A DNA stretch of 64,000 nt from Anaeramoeba ignava (taxonomy: Eukaryota; Metamonada; Anaeramoebidae): assembly GCA_028826165.1 (NCBI GenBank), contig JAPDFW010000092.1:620001-684000 (forward strand), written 5' to 3'. The first letter of the stretch is position 1. The number at the start of each line of letters is the position of its first letter. The notes beneath the pieces are model-generated. The model saw nothing but the letters and a program-made list of their open reading frames with translations. It made no database searches and was not told where the DNA came from. Shown here in pieces: positions 22,759 through 36,500 of this stretch. The position numbers and the translations under genes are program-made.

Positions 22759-25700
22759 TTATTTTTCTTTCGTCTTCCAATTCATTAATCCTCTTATTTC
22801 TTCAAATAATTTTAAATAAAACCATCCTACTTTAGCACTTAAAATATTCTTTATCAAATAAATCAAAACATCTTCATTATTTTCTGATTTTTCCTCAAAT
22901 AATAATAATTCTAATTTATTAACTTCTTCTTGATATCCTGAATATTCTCCATTATTAACTATTGTTAAAGCTTTCAAATCATCCCACATTTTTTCAACAT
23001 TCATTTCTATTATTTTTTGTGGAATTTCATTTGTAAAATCAATCTCATTTTTAAAGAAAAAATCTACTTTTTCAATTCTTTTTTGAATATTTAATTCTTC
23101 TTTCATTTTTGTTGTTAAAACTTCCTTTTCTTGTTTTCCTCCTGTTGAAAACATTATTGCATAACAAATTGTTATTATTTTGGCACAAAAACGAACCTCA
23201 ATAGGAACTTTTGATGGAATTTTGTCAACTCCATATCCAACTAATCCTTTCAAACCTGCTTTTGCTTTTTCTTCATATGAATCCATAGATAATTTTTCCA
23301 AAATTTCAAACATTTTGAAAAATTGTGATTTTTGATTTTGGATAATTTGTCCATTAACCTTAAATAAATTACGGAAATGATTCATCCAAATCTCAAGTAT
23401 TAAGAAAATCTTGAATGAATTTTCTGGCTTCAGATCAAAAGATTTGATCCAAAAAAATAAATGATTCAATAATTCAATAGCAACATTTGGATCTAGCATT
23501 TTGATTGGTTTTTCATTAGCATCATCTATTTGTAAAGGATATAATTCTTGATCAACTAGAGATTTTATTTCTTCTTTTGTTTTTTCATCTTCTTTTGATT
23601 TCGAATTGAAACTTAGAACTGATTGGGATTCAATTTTCTGAAGAAAAGTAGCTGTTAATGTGTAAACACAATCATTTTTCAAACAAGATTGAATAAACTC
23701 TAATTCATGAATTTCCGGGATTTGGAAAAAACCAAATAGATTTGAAATTGAGAAAAAAGAAGCAAAATATTTTTCCAAACATAATTCATAAATAATTGAA
23801 AGTGTTTGAAAGGAGTAAATCTTTTGAAATGAACCCATCATAATATCCACAACAAGTTCTTTGCTTGATTGAATGAACTTAATTAATTCTGCAAGAAATA
23901 GCACACTTTCTTGTTCTGATGAATTAAGTAAAGGTAAAATTGTGCCTAAAAGTTCTCTTGAATTAATCTGTTTTTGAATTTGATAATTTGAATATTGTTT
24001 TGGATCTTTATTCTGACTACTTTTCCGATTCATCATCTTGATTAACATCAATGAATCTCGGAAAATTTCTCTAAAATTGCTTGAGGATAAAAACGCAAAA
24101 TTGCTTATACTAACTTCTGTAAGAGTAAATTTTTCATTTTGATTCTCTTCATTATCAATTTTGTTTGCTTGTTCATTTCCATTGGATTTTTTGGGTAAAA
24201 AATCAAGAATCTTTTTTTTTATATTTTCCTTTACTGTATATAAAGAACTCATTATTTTATTTCCATAATCCGTTTTTTCTTCATTTTGATCTTCATTATT
24301 TAGAGTTATGCTCGATAAATCCACTTTTGAATTGGAAAGAACCTCAAAAACAAGAGTAAGATAGGAATCTAATTTATTTTCTGCATCATTTCCTATCTGG
24401 AAATTTCCGACAGATCTTAGTATTTTAAGAGCATATATTAGCTTATCTTCAAAGGAGTCAATTTCTTTCGGGGAATGCTTGGGAATTTGGTTCATAAATA
24501 TTATATAACTTTGATTTATTCAAGACAATTTGAGATTTCAAAGAAATAATCCGATTTGTAATTTCAAGATATTTTTGTGATGACAAATATCTCCAAACAA
24601 AATGTGATTTTGAAATGGAATAAATATCAGTTTTTTGATTTGGATCATTCACTTGATTTTCAGAATAAGAAACAACAGGAAATCCAAAAAGATCGATAAT
24701 TGTTGTCTGGAAATTGGAAATATCATTGATATCAACATCCTTGATATGATTAAATGGAGCTTTTTGGAACAAAAATATAATTTTGATAGTGAGATCTAGA
24801 ATAAGAAACAAAATGGAATCTTTGATATTTTGTGATTCAAAATTTAACTGAGAAAGAATACTTTCCCAAGGAAGTCTTGAAAAAATGTGAATTGCCAAAT
24901 GATTATATCCTGATTCAGGAAGTCTCGACATGAGTGTTAATAAAACAAATACATTTGGTTTTGAAATTGGGAAATTTTGCCAAGGAAGATAATTTGACAA
25001 ATAATATCCAAATAATAAAGGTATTGGAGGAAGCTCATTTACAAGCACTTCTGTGCACAAATAATGCAAAAGAATTGGAAGAGTTGATTGATCCATTTTA
25101 CAAAGATGAGAAAAACACGAACAAAACGAGAATAAAATTTGGTTGAATAAATCAATTTCTTTTGTTGATTTAATGTTAAATGGTGGTATCAAAATCATGT
25201 TTTGAAACTTGTGCAAATATAGTTCTGAATTTTTCAATGAAGATTGATCCATTGATTTTGCTTCAATTACAAAATTAATTAAAAATGGCTGGAAAAAATT
25301 GATAAATGATTGGAAATGAGCAGGTCTTTTCCCAATAAATACTTTTTGTTTTTCCATTTCTTTGTTTGAGAAAATTGATTCAATCTGGTATTGTTGAATT
25401 TTTTCCAGATAAACTTGATACTTCTGATGAATTTTGAAGGTAATATCTGATGATAATTGCTGAGAAAATTGAACAAAAATTTGAATTAAACTTGGGATGT
25501 GATTCTCAAGTTTTCCTATTAAAGAAAGAATAATGGAATTATTTCGGAATTGAATCAAAGATTTTTCAAATATTTGGGAAATTTTGAAAAGAAATTTGTG
25601 TTGTGAGACTGAAAAAGGTTTGATTTTGGTAGCAATTTCCCAAGATTTAACATCAAGATTCCCATAAAAACTAGTCTCAATCATTTTCTGTATGATATAA

Positions 25701-28700
25701 GGAACAATATCAGGAAATTGAAGTGAAATGATTTGCATTAAGGATTCCAAACTGTGATTGAAGAGTTGAGGGTTTTTTTTGTGGACATCTACTGATAATA
25801 TTGAAATGAGTAAATCTATTGATTGCTTGACTTGTTGAGTATTTGGTTTGTTTATGATCCATTCATAAAAATTAAAGCGAAGAGCAAGTAGATTGAGTAA
25901 TTTGTATAAAAAGTAATGAAATAATTTATTTGCTGAGATTTTTTTGAAATATTCTCGAGTTGTTTCTTTCTCATCGACATCACCAACAAATTTATGCAAA
26001 TAAACCAGTTTCATAACAAGTGTAGAAAACATGTCGCTCATTGAAGATGTAAGTTTGTGAGGATAAAACAGATTATGGAGAATGGGGATTGAGAGTGGAT
26101 TGTTGTTCATCAAATGGAATAGTTGCAGTTGATGATTGGGATCTTCTTGAACAAGAAAATTCTTGCCAAGATATTCAAGCATTTGGTGCAATATCCGATT
26201 CACTGGGAATCTGCACAAATCTGAGTTTTTCATTGTTTCAAAACTGATTAAATTTTTAAAATCCTCTTGACGAGATTTGATTTTCAATCGTTCTTCTTCT
26301 TGATCTAATTTGTGGATCAATTCCTTGAGATAATTTTTAGGGAAAATGTTGCAATCATAGAGAAATTGAGCAACAGAAATGCAATCTTCATTTGTAAAAG
26401 CATAAGAATTATCGAAATTATTATTATTATTGTTGTTGTTTTTGTTTTGATCTGTTGGGAATAGTTGCGAAAAAAGATAATAAAACCATTGTGTTCCCAA
26501 ATATTTCAATTGAAAATCATTTGTTTGACGATAAGAAAGTATGAGTGATTGGATGATATTTTCAAGATTAATCACAGAAGAGCATGCTTCGGTTGGAAGA
26601 ATTGCCTGATTTGGATTTGCTTTCTCAAAAAAGCTTATTGAATCCTCATTGGAATAAACAAGCATTTCTGTTTTTTTTCTGTTTTCACGAATAAGAATAT
26701 TTTCCCGAACATTCTTGACAACTTCAGTTATTTGGAAGATAATAACTGCTTTTCCTGAACATAGAAATCCACATGGTTTCTCAACAACTTTTTCCGTGAT
26801 TTGGTTCATATATAATTTAGAAATCTTCTCCAAAAGTTCCATATCAAGTTTTCTGTGGGTTTTCAAATTGCCAAGAAAATGATTTGAGGATTGAATTAAA
26901 ATACTCAAATTATGATGGAAATTTTTGTTGATTTGCGCTTGTTGGTTTTGGTCAACATTTTCCCAAATAACAACATGAATGAAATCATCACTAACCTTGA
27001 AAACCATTTCGGGAATATTTAAAAGCTGAGAACCAGTGAGTTCTTTGTTCTCAGTAATATTCCCAACTTTCATATCCGAGTATAAAGATTCGTGTTCTGT
27101 TTGTATTTTAAAATTCATGAAAAAAACAGGGAAAAGTTTTGGTTCAATAATAAATATTTTTCTAAAATCAATAAGATCCAACCAAAGCCATTGTTGGTCG
27201 TTTATTTGATTCTTTGAAATTATGTTTTGCTGCTGATTTGAATCTTTTTGAGAGAAAAAACCAAAATTGTAATCAATTTGATCAAGTGGTGAATTAACTG
27301 TAACTGAACATAGACGTTCGAATTGGAGCTCATTAACAATTTGAACTGAATTTGGGATATTTGCCATTGCTGGTTGAGGCGAACTATTGGCTTTCTGCCA
27401 ATCTTTGTATGCTTGTTTAAATAAGGATTCGAGATCATATTCACTGATCCAAAGAATCATTGCGTGAACTAGATTGCTAAGTAGTGAGTATTTAATATAA
27501 TAAAATGTTCTTTCATTTTCTTTTTGTTTTTTGTTTGCATCGATTTTCATCATTTGCATATCTCTCTCCATTTTGATTGAAGAGTCAAATTCTGAAATTT
27601 TTGTGAGAATTTTTCTTCGAATTTGAATTTCAGGCATTCCTGTTGTTTCGAAAAGGTGATTGCCATAAACTTGTGATTTTGTTGGCCATTCTCCTTTTTT
27701 ATGCAGATAGGAGAAAAATAAGGCAAAGAAAATCTGTATGAAAAGGGGTGTAATTGATGTTGAAGATGGGATGTTTTGGATCACATCCATCCACCATTTC
27801 AAGTATTGAAAATTTCTTTCTTGAAACAAATTATCTTTCATGAATTTCTGGATATCCAGTGTTTGCTTTGTTTGTTGACTTTTCTTGGTTAAAAGTATTG
27901 TGTTTCCAAATATTTGACGATTAGAAACCATCAATTTTGTTTCAACAAGAAGAATTTCAAATAATAAAAATGGATATTTTTTGACATTTTTCCCATTGAT
28001 TAATAAATCCAGATTGAATGCTGATTTAGAAGAAATGTTTTTTGGAGATTCTGCGATTTGATTGAGTTTCCAGTTGAAAAAATCAACAACAATCCATCTC
28101 ATTCCATATTTAAAAGAAAGTTCGCATAATTGATTCAAGGTTTGTTTCAAAAAATCATCTGAAATCCATTCGTTTTCTTGTGTTAAAAGAACTAACCAAA
28201 AACTGAGCATTTCTGGAGCTGAACACAATTGTCCAAGTGCATTTTCTTCTTCAATTTTATTGGTTCTTATAAGCACAAGAGATGATACTAAATATTCAAG
28301 AAGATTTGCAATTTCAAATCCATTTTCTTTGGATCCAATTCTGACACTTTTTTTCTGCATAATGTATTTCATGAAAAAAGTTCGAAATTTTGATGAAACA
28401 GAATTTAATTTATCATAATAATTCTTATTGAGGGTTTGTATCCCACTTTGGTTCATTTCTTGAATTTGATCTTCGACAATGTTTGACTTGAATTCATCTG
28501 AGAATGTAAGTTTGTCTTGATCATTGGAAAAATTTGAGTAAATAAATCTTGGCACGAAATACAGGAAAAGTCTTTGCAAATGAATGAATTTGCGAGAATT
28601 TACAAGAGAATCCAAAAGTTTGGAAAGATCATCCTGATTGTTTTCGAAATCATCCAAAATATTAGTGAGAATAAGTAAAACAAAAGAAACAAAAGGATTG

Positions 28701-31700
28701 ACTTTTTCTTTTTGTTCTTTAAATATATCGAATAGAAAAGCAATTTCACTTGTGTCTCTGTCTTTGTCTTGTTGGTATTCAAATGTTGAGAGCAGAGATT
28801 GGCCGAATTGAGTGAAAAATGTCATTTTCAAACTAACATTCCAGCACCAATCCTCAAAATCAGAGTTTCGAGAAGTGAAAAAAGAAAATAAACCAGTAGA
28901 TTTTGATTTGAGATTTCCAATCGCAATCTTCGCCATTTCGAGAAGTATTTTGCGTTGGTTTGAAGAGGAAATATAAAGTCGAGCATCCCGAAAAATTGGG
29001 AAAATAAAGAAACGGTGATCATTGAATCTCTGCGAATTATGATTTTGAATAAATCCCCAATTAACACGATCCAAAATGGATTTTGCAAGTTTGAATTTAA
29101 AGGAATTTGTTTCCGCTGAGATCCATTGTCGAAGAGTTTTGATATCTGAGGGTGTCGGCTTCCAAAGATCAAGTGGAATTTTATTGAATAAATGCGACAA
29201 AGCGTTTTCCGAAATGGGATTTGAATTTTCTGTGTTTGTTGAGAGATGGAAAACTAGTGAAATGAGATTGGGATAAAAATCACAGATTTGTTGAATCACA
29301 TTTTGTCCAGAATTTTGAACGGTTTCTTCGATTGATTCGAATCTGTATGTGATATAAAACAATTCATTCACAATTGTTGATGCAATATCGGGCTTTTGAC
29401 AAGAAGCCAAAGCAGAAAGAAAGAGGATAAGATATGGACCTTCTTGGATTTCACTTAATTTTTCTGCTAAATTTTTTCTGACTAAATCATTCTCATTCAT
29501 CTTGCTTCCCATTAATTTGGCAAAATCACTTTTGGATTGAATCACATATTCATTTTCAAATTGGATTGTAAATATCATCCCTAAAATCCTCCACAAAGCT
29601 GGATTTGATAATGCATAATATGGGAATTCTGAGAGATAAAACCACACGCTTTTGTCTTTGCATTTTAGAAGCACAGAAACTGATTCTAGAATAAAGTTAT
29701 CAATCATTTTTTGGATCGAAGAAGGAGAAATAAAATTGGGTGAATTCGGATCTTTTTGTGATTTGGAACTCATAAAATTCTGGATATAATCTAAATAGTG
29801 AGAAATTATATTGCAAATATTGCTTGAAATTATTTTCAGAAATCCTGTATATTCAAGTTGAGAAAAATTTTCAATCCCCAAAAATGATATCCTTAAAAAT
29901 TCATGAAGAAATAAGCTTGTTGTATTGAAATCATGCAGCTCAACATTAAATATATATTTTGCAAATGATGCTATTGGGAGCTGTGAATAAAAGGCAAGGT
30001 AATCTGATTCAAAAATCAAGCATTTTCGTTGTGGAGCCTCGGGATTAGGATCCACAAAAACAAAGAAATCTTCCTCAAAATCAACCTGATTTGCTTGAGG
30101 ATGTATCTTTGAAATTGTGTTTGTGAATTTTTCGTCAAGAAGAATTGGATCCAAAAACAATTCATAAACCCAAACAAAATGATAAAATGTATTTTGATTG
30201 ATAATTTCTGGGAATTGGAATAAATCAAGTGCCCAATCAGAAGAGTATGGGGAATGCAACAAAAAATACATCATCACAAGTAAATCTTCATGAGTGGCAA
30301 TGCGAAGCAAAATGGAAGCAAGAATTTTGATCCAATTTCTTATACTGAGAAGAAATTTTGATTTGTTTGATTTTTCTTTTTCTTTTTGTACATTTTGAAT
30401 AATTTTGAGATCATCCAAAGAAAGTGAGAAATTTCTTTCAAAATAAAACAGAATTGATAAATAGTGGATAATCATTGAAGCGCATTCAGAAAAATTACTA
30501 TTCCTCCGTTGCAAAAGTGTTGGTTTTTGGTTGTTGCATTGATCAATTGAAAATGGGATTTTAAACTTAAGAAATCTATTAAGAAAACTTTCAACTCTAA
30601 TTTTTGACAATTCCAATTCAATCAAATAAGAAGTTAATCTATAATGGATTTCTTCTCTATAATTAGATAAACTTCTTGATAATTTTTCTTGATCTTTTAA
30701 ATTGAGTTTTGCTTCTTTATATGTTATTGTCTCATTCACAATATTTTTATCTGCACATAATGCACTTTTTGATGCACTTTTGGTATTAAATTTCCAAACT
30801 TTTTTTTCTTCAGCTTTTACTTCTATTTTGTTTATTTTAAGTTCTTCTTTGAGTTCTTGTAATTTTTTTTCAAAATTGTAAAAATTTAAAACAAGTTCAT
30901 AAAATTCATCTTTTTGGTTTTGAGGGTTAAGAAACTTTTTGTTTTTATCAATCCAATAAATTTTTTATAAAGAATATAAATATTTAATAAAATAAAATGA
31001 TGTTTTTTTGTTTGTTTGATTTTCTTTTCTTACTTTCTCAAAGTGTTTTATTGCTTCAAATTTTGTTTGAATTTTTTCTTTAACATTTTCTTTAATATTT
31101 TCTTTAACATTTTCATTAACACTTTCTTTAACATTTTCTTTAATTTTTCATTAATATTTTCTTTAACATTTTCATTAATATTTTCATTAATATTTTCATT
31201 AATATTTTCATTAATAATTTTTCATTAATATTTTCTTCAATATTTTCTTCAACATTTTCTTTAATATTTTCTTCAACATTTTCTTTAATATTTTCATTAA
31301 TTTTTTCTTTAACATTTTCATCAATATTTTCATTAATATTTTCATTAACATTTTCTTTAATATTTTCATTAATTTTTCTTTAACATTTTCATCAATATTT
31401 TCATTAATGTTTTCATTAATATTTTCATTAATATTTTCATTAATATTTTCATTAATATTTTCATCAATTTTTTCATTAATTTTTGAATGAAATTGCTCTT
31501 GAAATTTTTCTTTTATTGGATTTTCAAGAATTAATGAATTTTTTTCAAGTAAAAAAGAATAATTTTCTGGAATTTCAGAACTTAATAATAAATAATTTTC
31601 TGGTTCAATCAAATCGTCTTCATTTTGATCATCCATTTCTTCCAAAGAAGGATAAATAAAAGAATGTGTATGCTTTAATAATGGTTTAATCTCTTTTTCT

Positions 31701-32671
31701 TTTTCTTTTTCTTTTTCAATTTCAATTTGATTTTCCTTTTTAATTTGATTTTCAATTTGATTTTCATTTTGATTTTCAATTTGATTTTCAATTTGATTTT
31801 GATTTTCAATTTGAATTTGATTTTGAATTTGTTTTTGATTTTCAATTTGATTTTCAATTTGATTTTGATTTTCCTTTTCAATTTGTTTTTGATTTTCAAT
31901 TTGATTTTCAATTTGAATTTGTTTTTGATTTTCCTTTTCAATTTCAATTTGATTTTGATTTTCATTTTTAATTTGATTTTCAATTTGATTTTGATTTTCC
32001 TTTTCAATTTGTTTTTCATTTTCAATTTGATTTTCAATTTGTTTTTGATTTTCCTTTTCAGTTTGTTTTTGATTTTGTTTTTGATTTTCAATTTGATTTT
32101 GAATTTGATTTTCAATTTCATTTTGTTTTTCCTTTTCAATTTGATTTTCAATTTCATTTTGATTTTGAATTTGATTTTCAATTTGATTTTCAATTTGAAT
32201 TTGTTTTTCATTTTCAATTTGATTTTCAATTTGATTTTCATTTTCAATTTGATTTTGAATTTGATTTTCATTTCCAATTTGTTTTTGATTTTGATTTTCA
32301 ATTTGTTTTTGATTTTCATTTTCCTTTTCAATTTTATTTTGTTTTTCATTTTCAATTTGTTTTTGATTTTGATTTTCAATTTGATTTTGATTTTCCTTTT
32401 CAATTTGATTTTGATTTTCCTTTTCAATTTGATTTTCAATTTCATTTTGTTTTTCCTTTTCAATTTGTTTTTCAATTTGATTTTCAATTTGTTTTTGATT
32501 TTCATTTTCAATTTCAATTTGTTTTTGATTTTGATTTTGTTTTTCCTTTTTAATTTGAATTTGATTTTCATTTTTAATTTGTTTTTGTTTTTCATTTTCA
32601 TTTTGATTGTGTTTGTGTTTGTGTTTCCTTTTTGTTTGATGTTTTTTTTTAATTTGAGGTTGCATCATCAT
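22759..32671 (-). CDS. EPG5: EPG5 autophagy tethering protein (frame breaks)
   Basis: EPG5 is a large helical Rab7 effector that tethers autophagosomes to late endosomes/lysosomes. Exon 1 is 32671-31034; exon 2 starts at 30934 after a 99-nt intron (GTAAGA to AAAAAG) in phase 0. Family hallmarks are [19 protein letters not shown] followed by LDRVNWGF, and near the C-terminus [12 protein letters not shown], aligning by eye with metazoan EPG5. The main frame breaks in the 24458-24495 overlap, where one extra base (for example the G4 run 24470-24473) would join the last ~560 residues. Exon 1 encodes Asn/Gln/Lys runs, a short acidic unique segment (31500-31680) and NENI repeats containing three further frame slips that cancel. 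The start ATG at 32671 opens [10 protein letters not shown]. Corrected length is ~3,270 residues, longer than the ~2,580 of human EPG5 because of the N-terminus. The first exon assignment is less certain than the body. Confidence 0.75.
31080..31475 (-). repeat. 12-bp NENI-coding repeat in EPG5 exon 1
   Basis: A tandem 12-mer, AATGAAAATATT on the minus strand (Asn-Glu-Asn-Ile), with variants AAAGAAAATGTT (Lys-Glu-Asn-Val). Most units are 12 bp. Single-base deviations occur near 31372, 31216 and 31146. A related Gln/Asn/Glu/Lys-coding hexamer array occupies 31700-32620 in the same exon. Confidence 0.9.
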
Positions 32672-32760
32672 TTTTAAAAAAAAAAAATAAAAGAAAAAAA
32701 ATGAAAAAAAAAATAAAAAAGGAAAAAAGTTTTTATTATTTGGAAAAAAAAAGAAATTCT

Positions 32761-33363
32761 TCAATCAACAATAAAAAGCATCCAACAAGGTTCAGATTGC
32801 AAAAATTCAGATAAATTATCAGCAGCGAATTGAGTTCCATGTTGAGTTTTATGGGGATCAATAATTAAAACAAAATCATTTTGTAAATCAGCTAAAACAT
32901 AACTAGAAATTCCATTATCAACAATTATAGGTAATTTTGAATTCGAAAAATGATTTTGAATTATAGAAACAAGAGTATTAAGACCATCAAGACCTTCTAA
33001 CTTTGAATTTTGGGGCTGATCATAAATATCCAAAGGAGTATAAAGAACTCTTGATTTTGCATTTTCTGATTGAAAATAAACAATTTCTTTTCCTTTTAAT
33101 TGGAGATTATCTTCTAAAAAAAGTGCCACATTATGTGGTTCAATCCACATTTCAATTAAACTATCTTTTTCGTTAATATTTCCTTTGGAAAAATATGTTA
33201 CTAATGTTTCCATATCTGGTATTTGTGATTCTTTTGGGATTTTTTTAAAATAAATTAAAGCAGAAACTAAAGTTTGAAGATTTCTATAAACACAACCCCA
33301 ATTATTATCATTAAAATTATCACAAGAATAAAAGAAATAATTATAATTAACTTCAAAATCCAT
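32761..33363 (-). CDS. UFSP1: UFM1-specific protease (UFSP1-like, peptidase C78)
   Basis: A 200-residue cysteine protease of the UFSP family, which matures UFM1 and removes it from substrates in the ER-linked UFMylation pathway. The nucleophile motif is [13 protein letters not shown] and the Asp-Pro-His motif is [28 protein letters not shown] corresponds to the family's WIG segment, with Glu replacing Gly. The length equals UFSP1 (only the catalytic domain) rather than UFSP2, which has an extra N-terminal domain. The start at 33363 (MDFEVNY) is chosen because the upstream open frame is A/T homopolymer. It is divergent from the RhoGEF gene (139 bp between starts) and followed by EPG5 90 bp downstream on the same strand. 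ATG4 shares a WGC motif, but the spacing here favours UFSP. Confidence 0.75.
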   Translation of the reverse strand: MDFEVNYNYFFYSCDNFNDNNWGCVYRNLQTLVSALIYFKKIPKESQIPDMETLVTYFSKGNINEKDSLIEMWIEPHNVALFLEDNLQLKGKEIVYFQSENAKSRVLYTPLDIYDQPQNSKLEGLDGLNTLVSIIQNHFSNSKLPIIVDNGISSYVLADLQNDFVLIIDPHKTQHGTQFAADNLSEFLQSEPCWMLFIVD

Positions 33364-33502
33364 TTTTTTTATTTTTTTTAATTTAAACAAAAAAATGAAA
33401 AAAAAAATAAAAATTAATTTTTCATTTTTTTCATTTTTTTTTATTTTCATTTTTAAATTCCGTTATATTTTTTTTTTTAAAATCAAATCAAAAAAAAAAA
33501 TA

Positions 33503-36500
33503 ATGCAAAAAGATAATCAACCAAAAAATAACCAACAAAACAATCAACAATTTCGAAGAATTAATTCAATATCAACTCTTCAACGTAACGATCAAGAAAA
33601 AGAAAAAGAAAAAGAAAAAGAAAAAGAAAAAAAAATACAAAGAAAAGGAAGTTTTTGGAAAAAGAAAAAAACTGTCAACAGACGACCGTTACAAAATATA
33701 AAGAAAGAAGATTGGAGAGAAATGTTAAGCAAACCAGAAAAAAGCCAAGATGACAATAAATTGCAACGAGCAAATAGTAATCTTGAAGATGTTTTGAAAA
33801 AAGAAATGGATCAAAGTGGAGAAATTTCTCAAGCAAAAACTAAGTTTGAAAATATGAATATGGATCTTCTTCAATTAAGCTCAACTAATTTTCTTGATAA
33901 ATTTGTTGAATCCAATGAGAAGAAAAAAACAAAAGAAAAACCTGATAAATCGGAGAAAAAGAAAATACAAAAAGAAAAAGAGAAAGAAAAAGAAAAAGAA
34001 ATTGAATCCAAAAAAAAGGAAAAGGAACTTTTAAGACAGAAAAAAAAACAAGAGCAAATGAATAAAAAGCAAAAGCAAAAGGAGGAAAAAGAAAAGAAAA
34101 AGGAAAAAAAAGGGAGAAAGAAATCTTTCTTAAACAAAATATTTAAAGGAATGTCTCATCAGAAAAAAAAGGAGCAAGCTTTACAAGAAGCAATAGAAAA
34201 ATCAAAAAAAGAAACAAATATTTCAAATACAGAACCCCAAAATCAAGTCAATTCAAATGCTAATCCAAATCCTATTAATACTTTTACTCAATCGCAAACT
34301 TCTGAAATCCAAATGAAATTTCGTTCTGAATTATTTGAAAGTATTTTAATTGATTCTTTATCAACCCAATATTTTCAGGAATTTTTACAAGAAATTGGGA
34401 TTTCTTTAAATTTAAAACTTTTGAAAGAATTTGATGATTTCAATAAAATTACTGACAAGTCTCAACAACAATCAACAGCAAAAAGGATTATTCAACAAGT
34501 AAAAAATCAAAATTAAATCAAAATTCAAATTAAATCAAAATTTAAATTTAAATCAAAAATTCAAAAAATTTATTAGTATTTCTCTCCAAATCATACAGAA
34601 ATTATCAAAATTAGTGAAAAAACAAAAAAAGAAGTCGCAGATCAATACAATCAAGGCAATTATTCTTCATCACTATTTGCAAATTGTTTGCAAGAATTAA
34701 GGACAAATTTTATTAATGAAATTGTTCCACAATTTGAACAATCAACACAATATGAAATTTTAGTTTTCTTGAAAAATCAACCAATAAGTGAATTTCCTAA
34801 ATCAGTCAATTTTAGTAACAAACAAAGAGCTGTTATATTTTTTAGATTATTAGAAACAGAAGAGATATATATTGAGAATTTGAAGAACTTAGTGGAAGGT
34901 GTAATTCCGGAAGTAGAGAAGCAAATATCAAAAACAATTAGTAGCAAAGATTTTTATGAAATATTTTTCAATTTTCGAAATATTTTCCGAATCAATCTCA
35001 AAATATTGGAGGAATTACTCAAACGCAAACAAAATTGGAGTGATAAGCAGCAATTCGGAAATATTTTTGTTGAACATGGAGAAGAACTATTGAAAGTATA
35101 TATTGATTATTGTTGCAATTACAGAGTTGCATTGAATTCACTACAAAGATGTCAAAGAACATCAGTAACAGGAAAAATGCTTCAGGATGTATCGCATTCA
35201 CATGGAGATATCGATATGATGAAGGCAATCACATATCCTGTTATCCGTCTTTATCGATATCGTTTGATGATTGAAGACTTAACAAAGTGCACAAACTCAA
35301 GACATCCAGATTATGTTTCTTCATTTAAAGCATTAAATATATTCAAAAATAAAATTTCTGAAAGAATATATCCCATTGAAGACCAAGATAACCATTTAAT
35401 GGCATTGGAATGGGCTTCAAGAGAATTGTCTGTTAAAGAACAATCTGAAAAAAATGAAAATCCTGACAACCAAAATTCTGATAATCAAGAAATGGATGAT
35501 AAAAAATTGAATAAAGAATCAAAAGAAGAATCAAAACCAAAACAAGAAGAAAAGGAAAAGGAAAAAGATAAAAAACAAAAACAAAAACAAAAACAAAAAC
35601 AAAAACAAAAAGGGAAGCAAAAAGAAAATACTCAAAATGGAAAAAATCAAGAAAGTCAACAAAATAATAGCAATAGTGATACAAATAAAAATACAAATAC
35701 AAACACAAATGCAAATGAAAATAAAGCACCTTCTTATATACCTGATCCAAAAGGTGGATTTCCTGATTCATGCATTTTTTCATATCTTTCAATGATTTCA
35801 AAATATGATATTCTTTTATCACAAGAAAACTTCATTTTGCAAGAAAAAGGAAATATTCTTTCTTATACACAAAACCCTAATTATGAAAACTTTGAAATTT
35901 TCTTGTTTTTATACGAAAATTGTTTGGCTTGGTTTCTTCCAGCGGAGTTTGATGAAGATACTCCAAACGAGCAACTCCGTCAACAATATTGGTTGGAGCA
36001 TTTGTGTCCAATTAATTCTGTTTGGATCGATTCTCTTGAGGATATAAATAGAGGTGATATTGTGGAAATCAAGACTCCAGAAAGAAAAATTGAAATCAAA
36101 TTGTTAAATAGACAACCATTTTTTGATTATGTTCTAAAGCAAATATCTAAAAAATGCAATATAACAGTGGAAGAAGCAAAAGACAAACAATACAAGAGAA
36201 AAGATACTTATCATTATTTAAATCACGAGATTTACCAAGGAAGATTCCAATATGGAGTTCCTGTTGGAACTGGCAAAATCATATATCCAAACAGAACTAT
36301 TTTTAGAGGAAATTTTGAAAATGGAATCAAACAAGGAAAGGGAAAACTTACTTATCCAAATGGAGAAGTTTTTTATGGCAATTGGAAAAATAATTTGCCA
36401 AGTGGTGAATGTAAGATTAGATATCAAAAAAAAACCATTTTCAAAGGTAATTATATTAATGGGAAAAGAGAAGGAAAAGCAAAAGTTATTTTCCCTTCAG

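Noticed and set aside
24458-24520. A 32-nt intron joining the two EPG5 frames
   Set aside because: It is shorter than the other introns here (58 nt or more) and gives the wrong frame; a single-base slip explains the overlap better.
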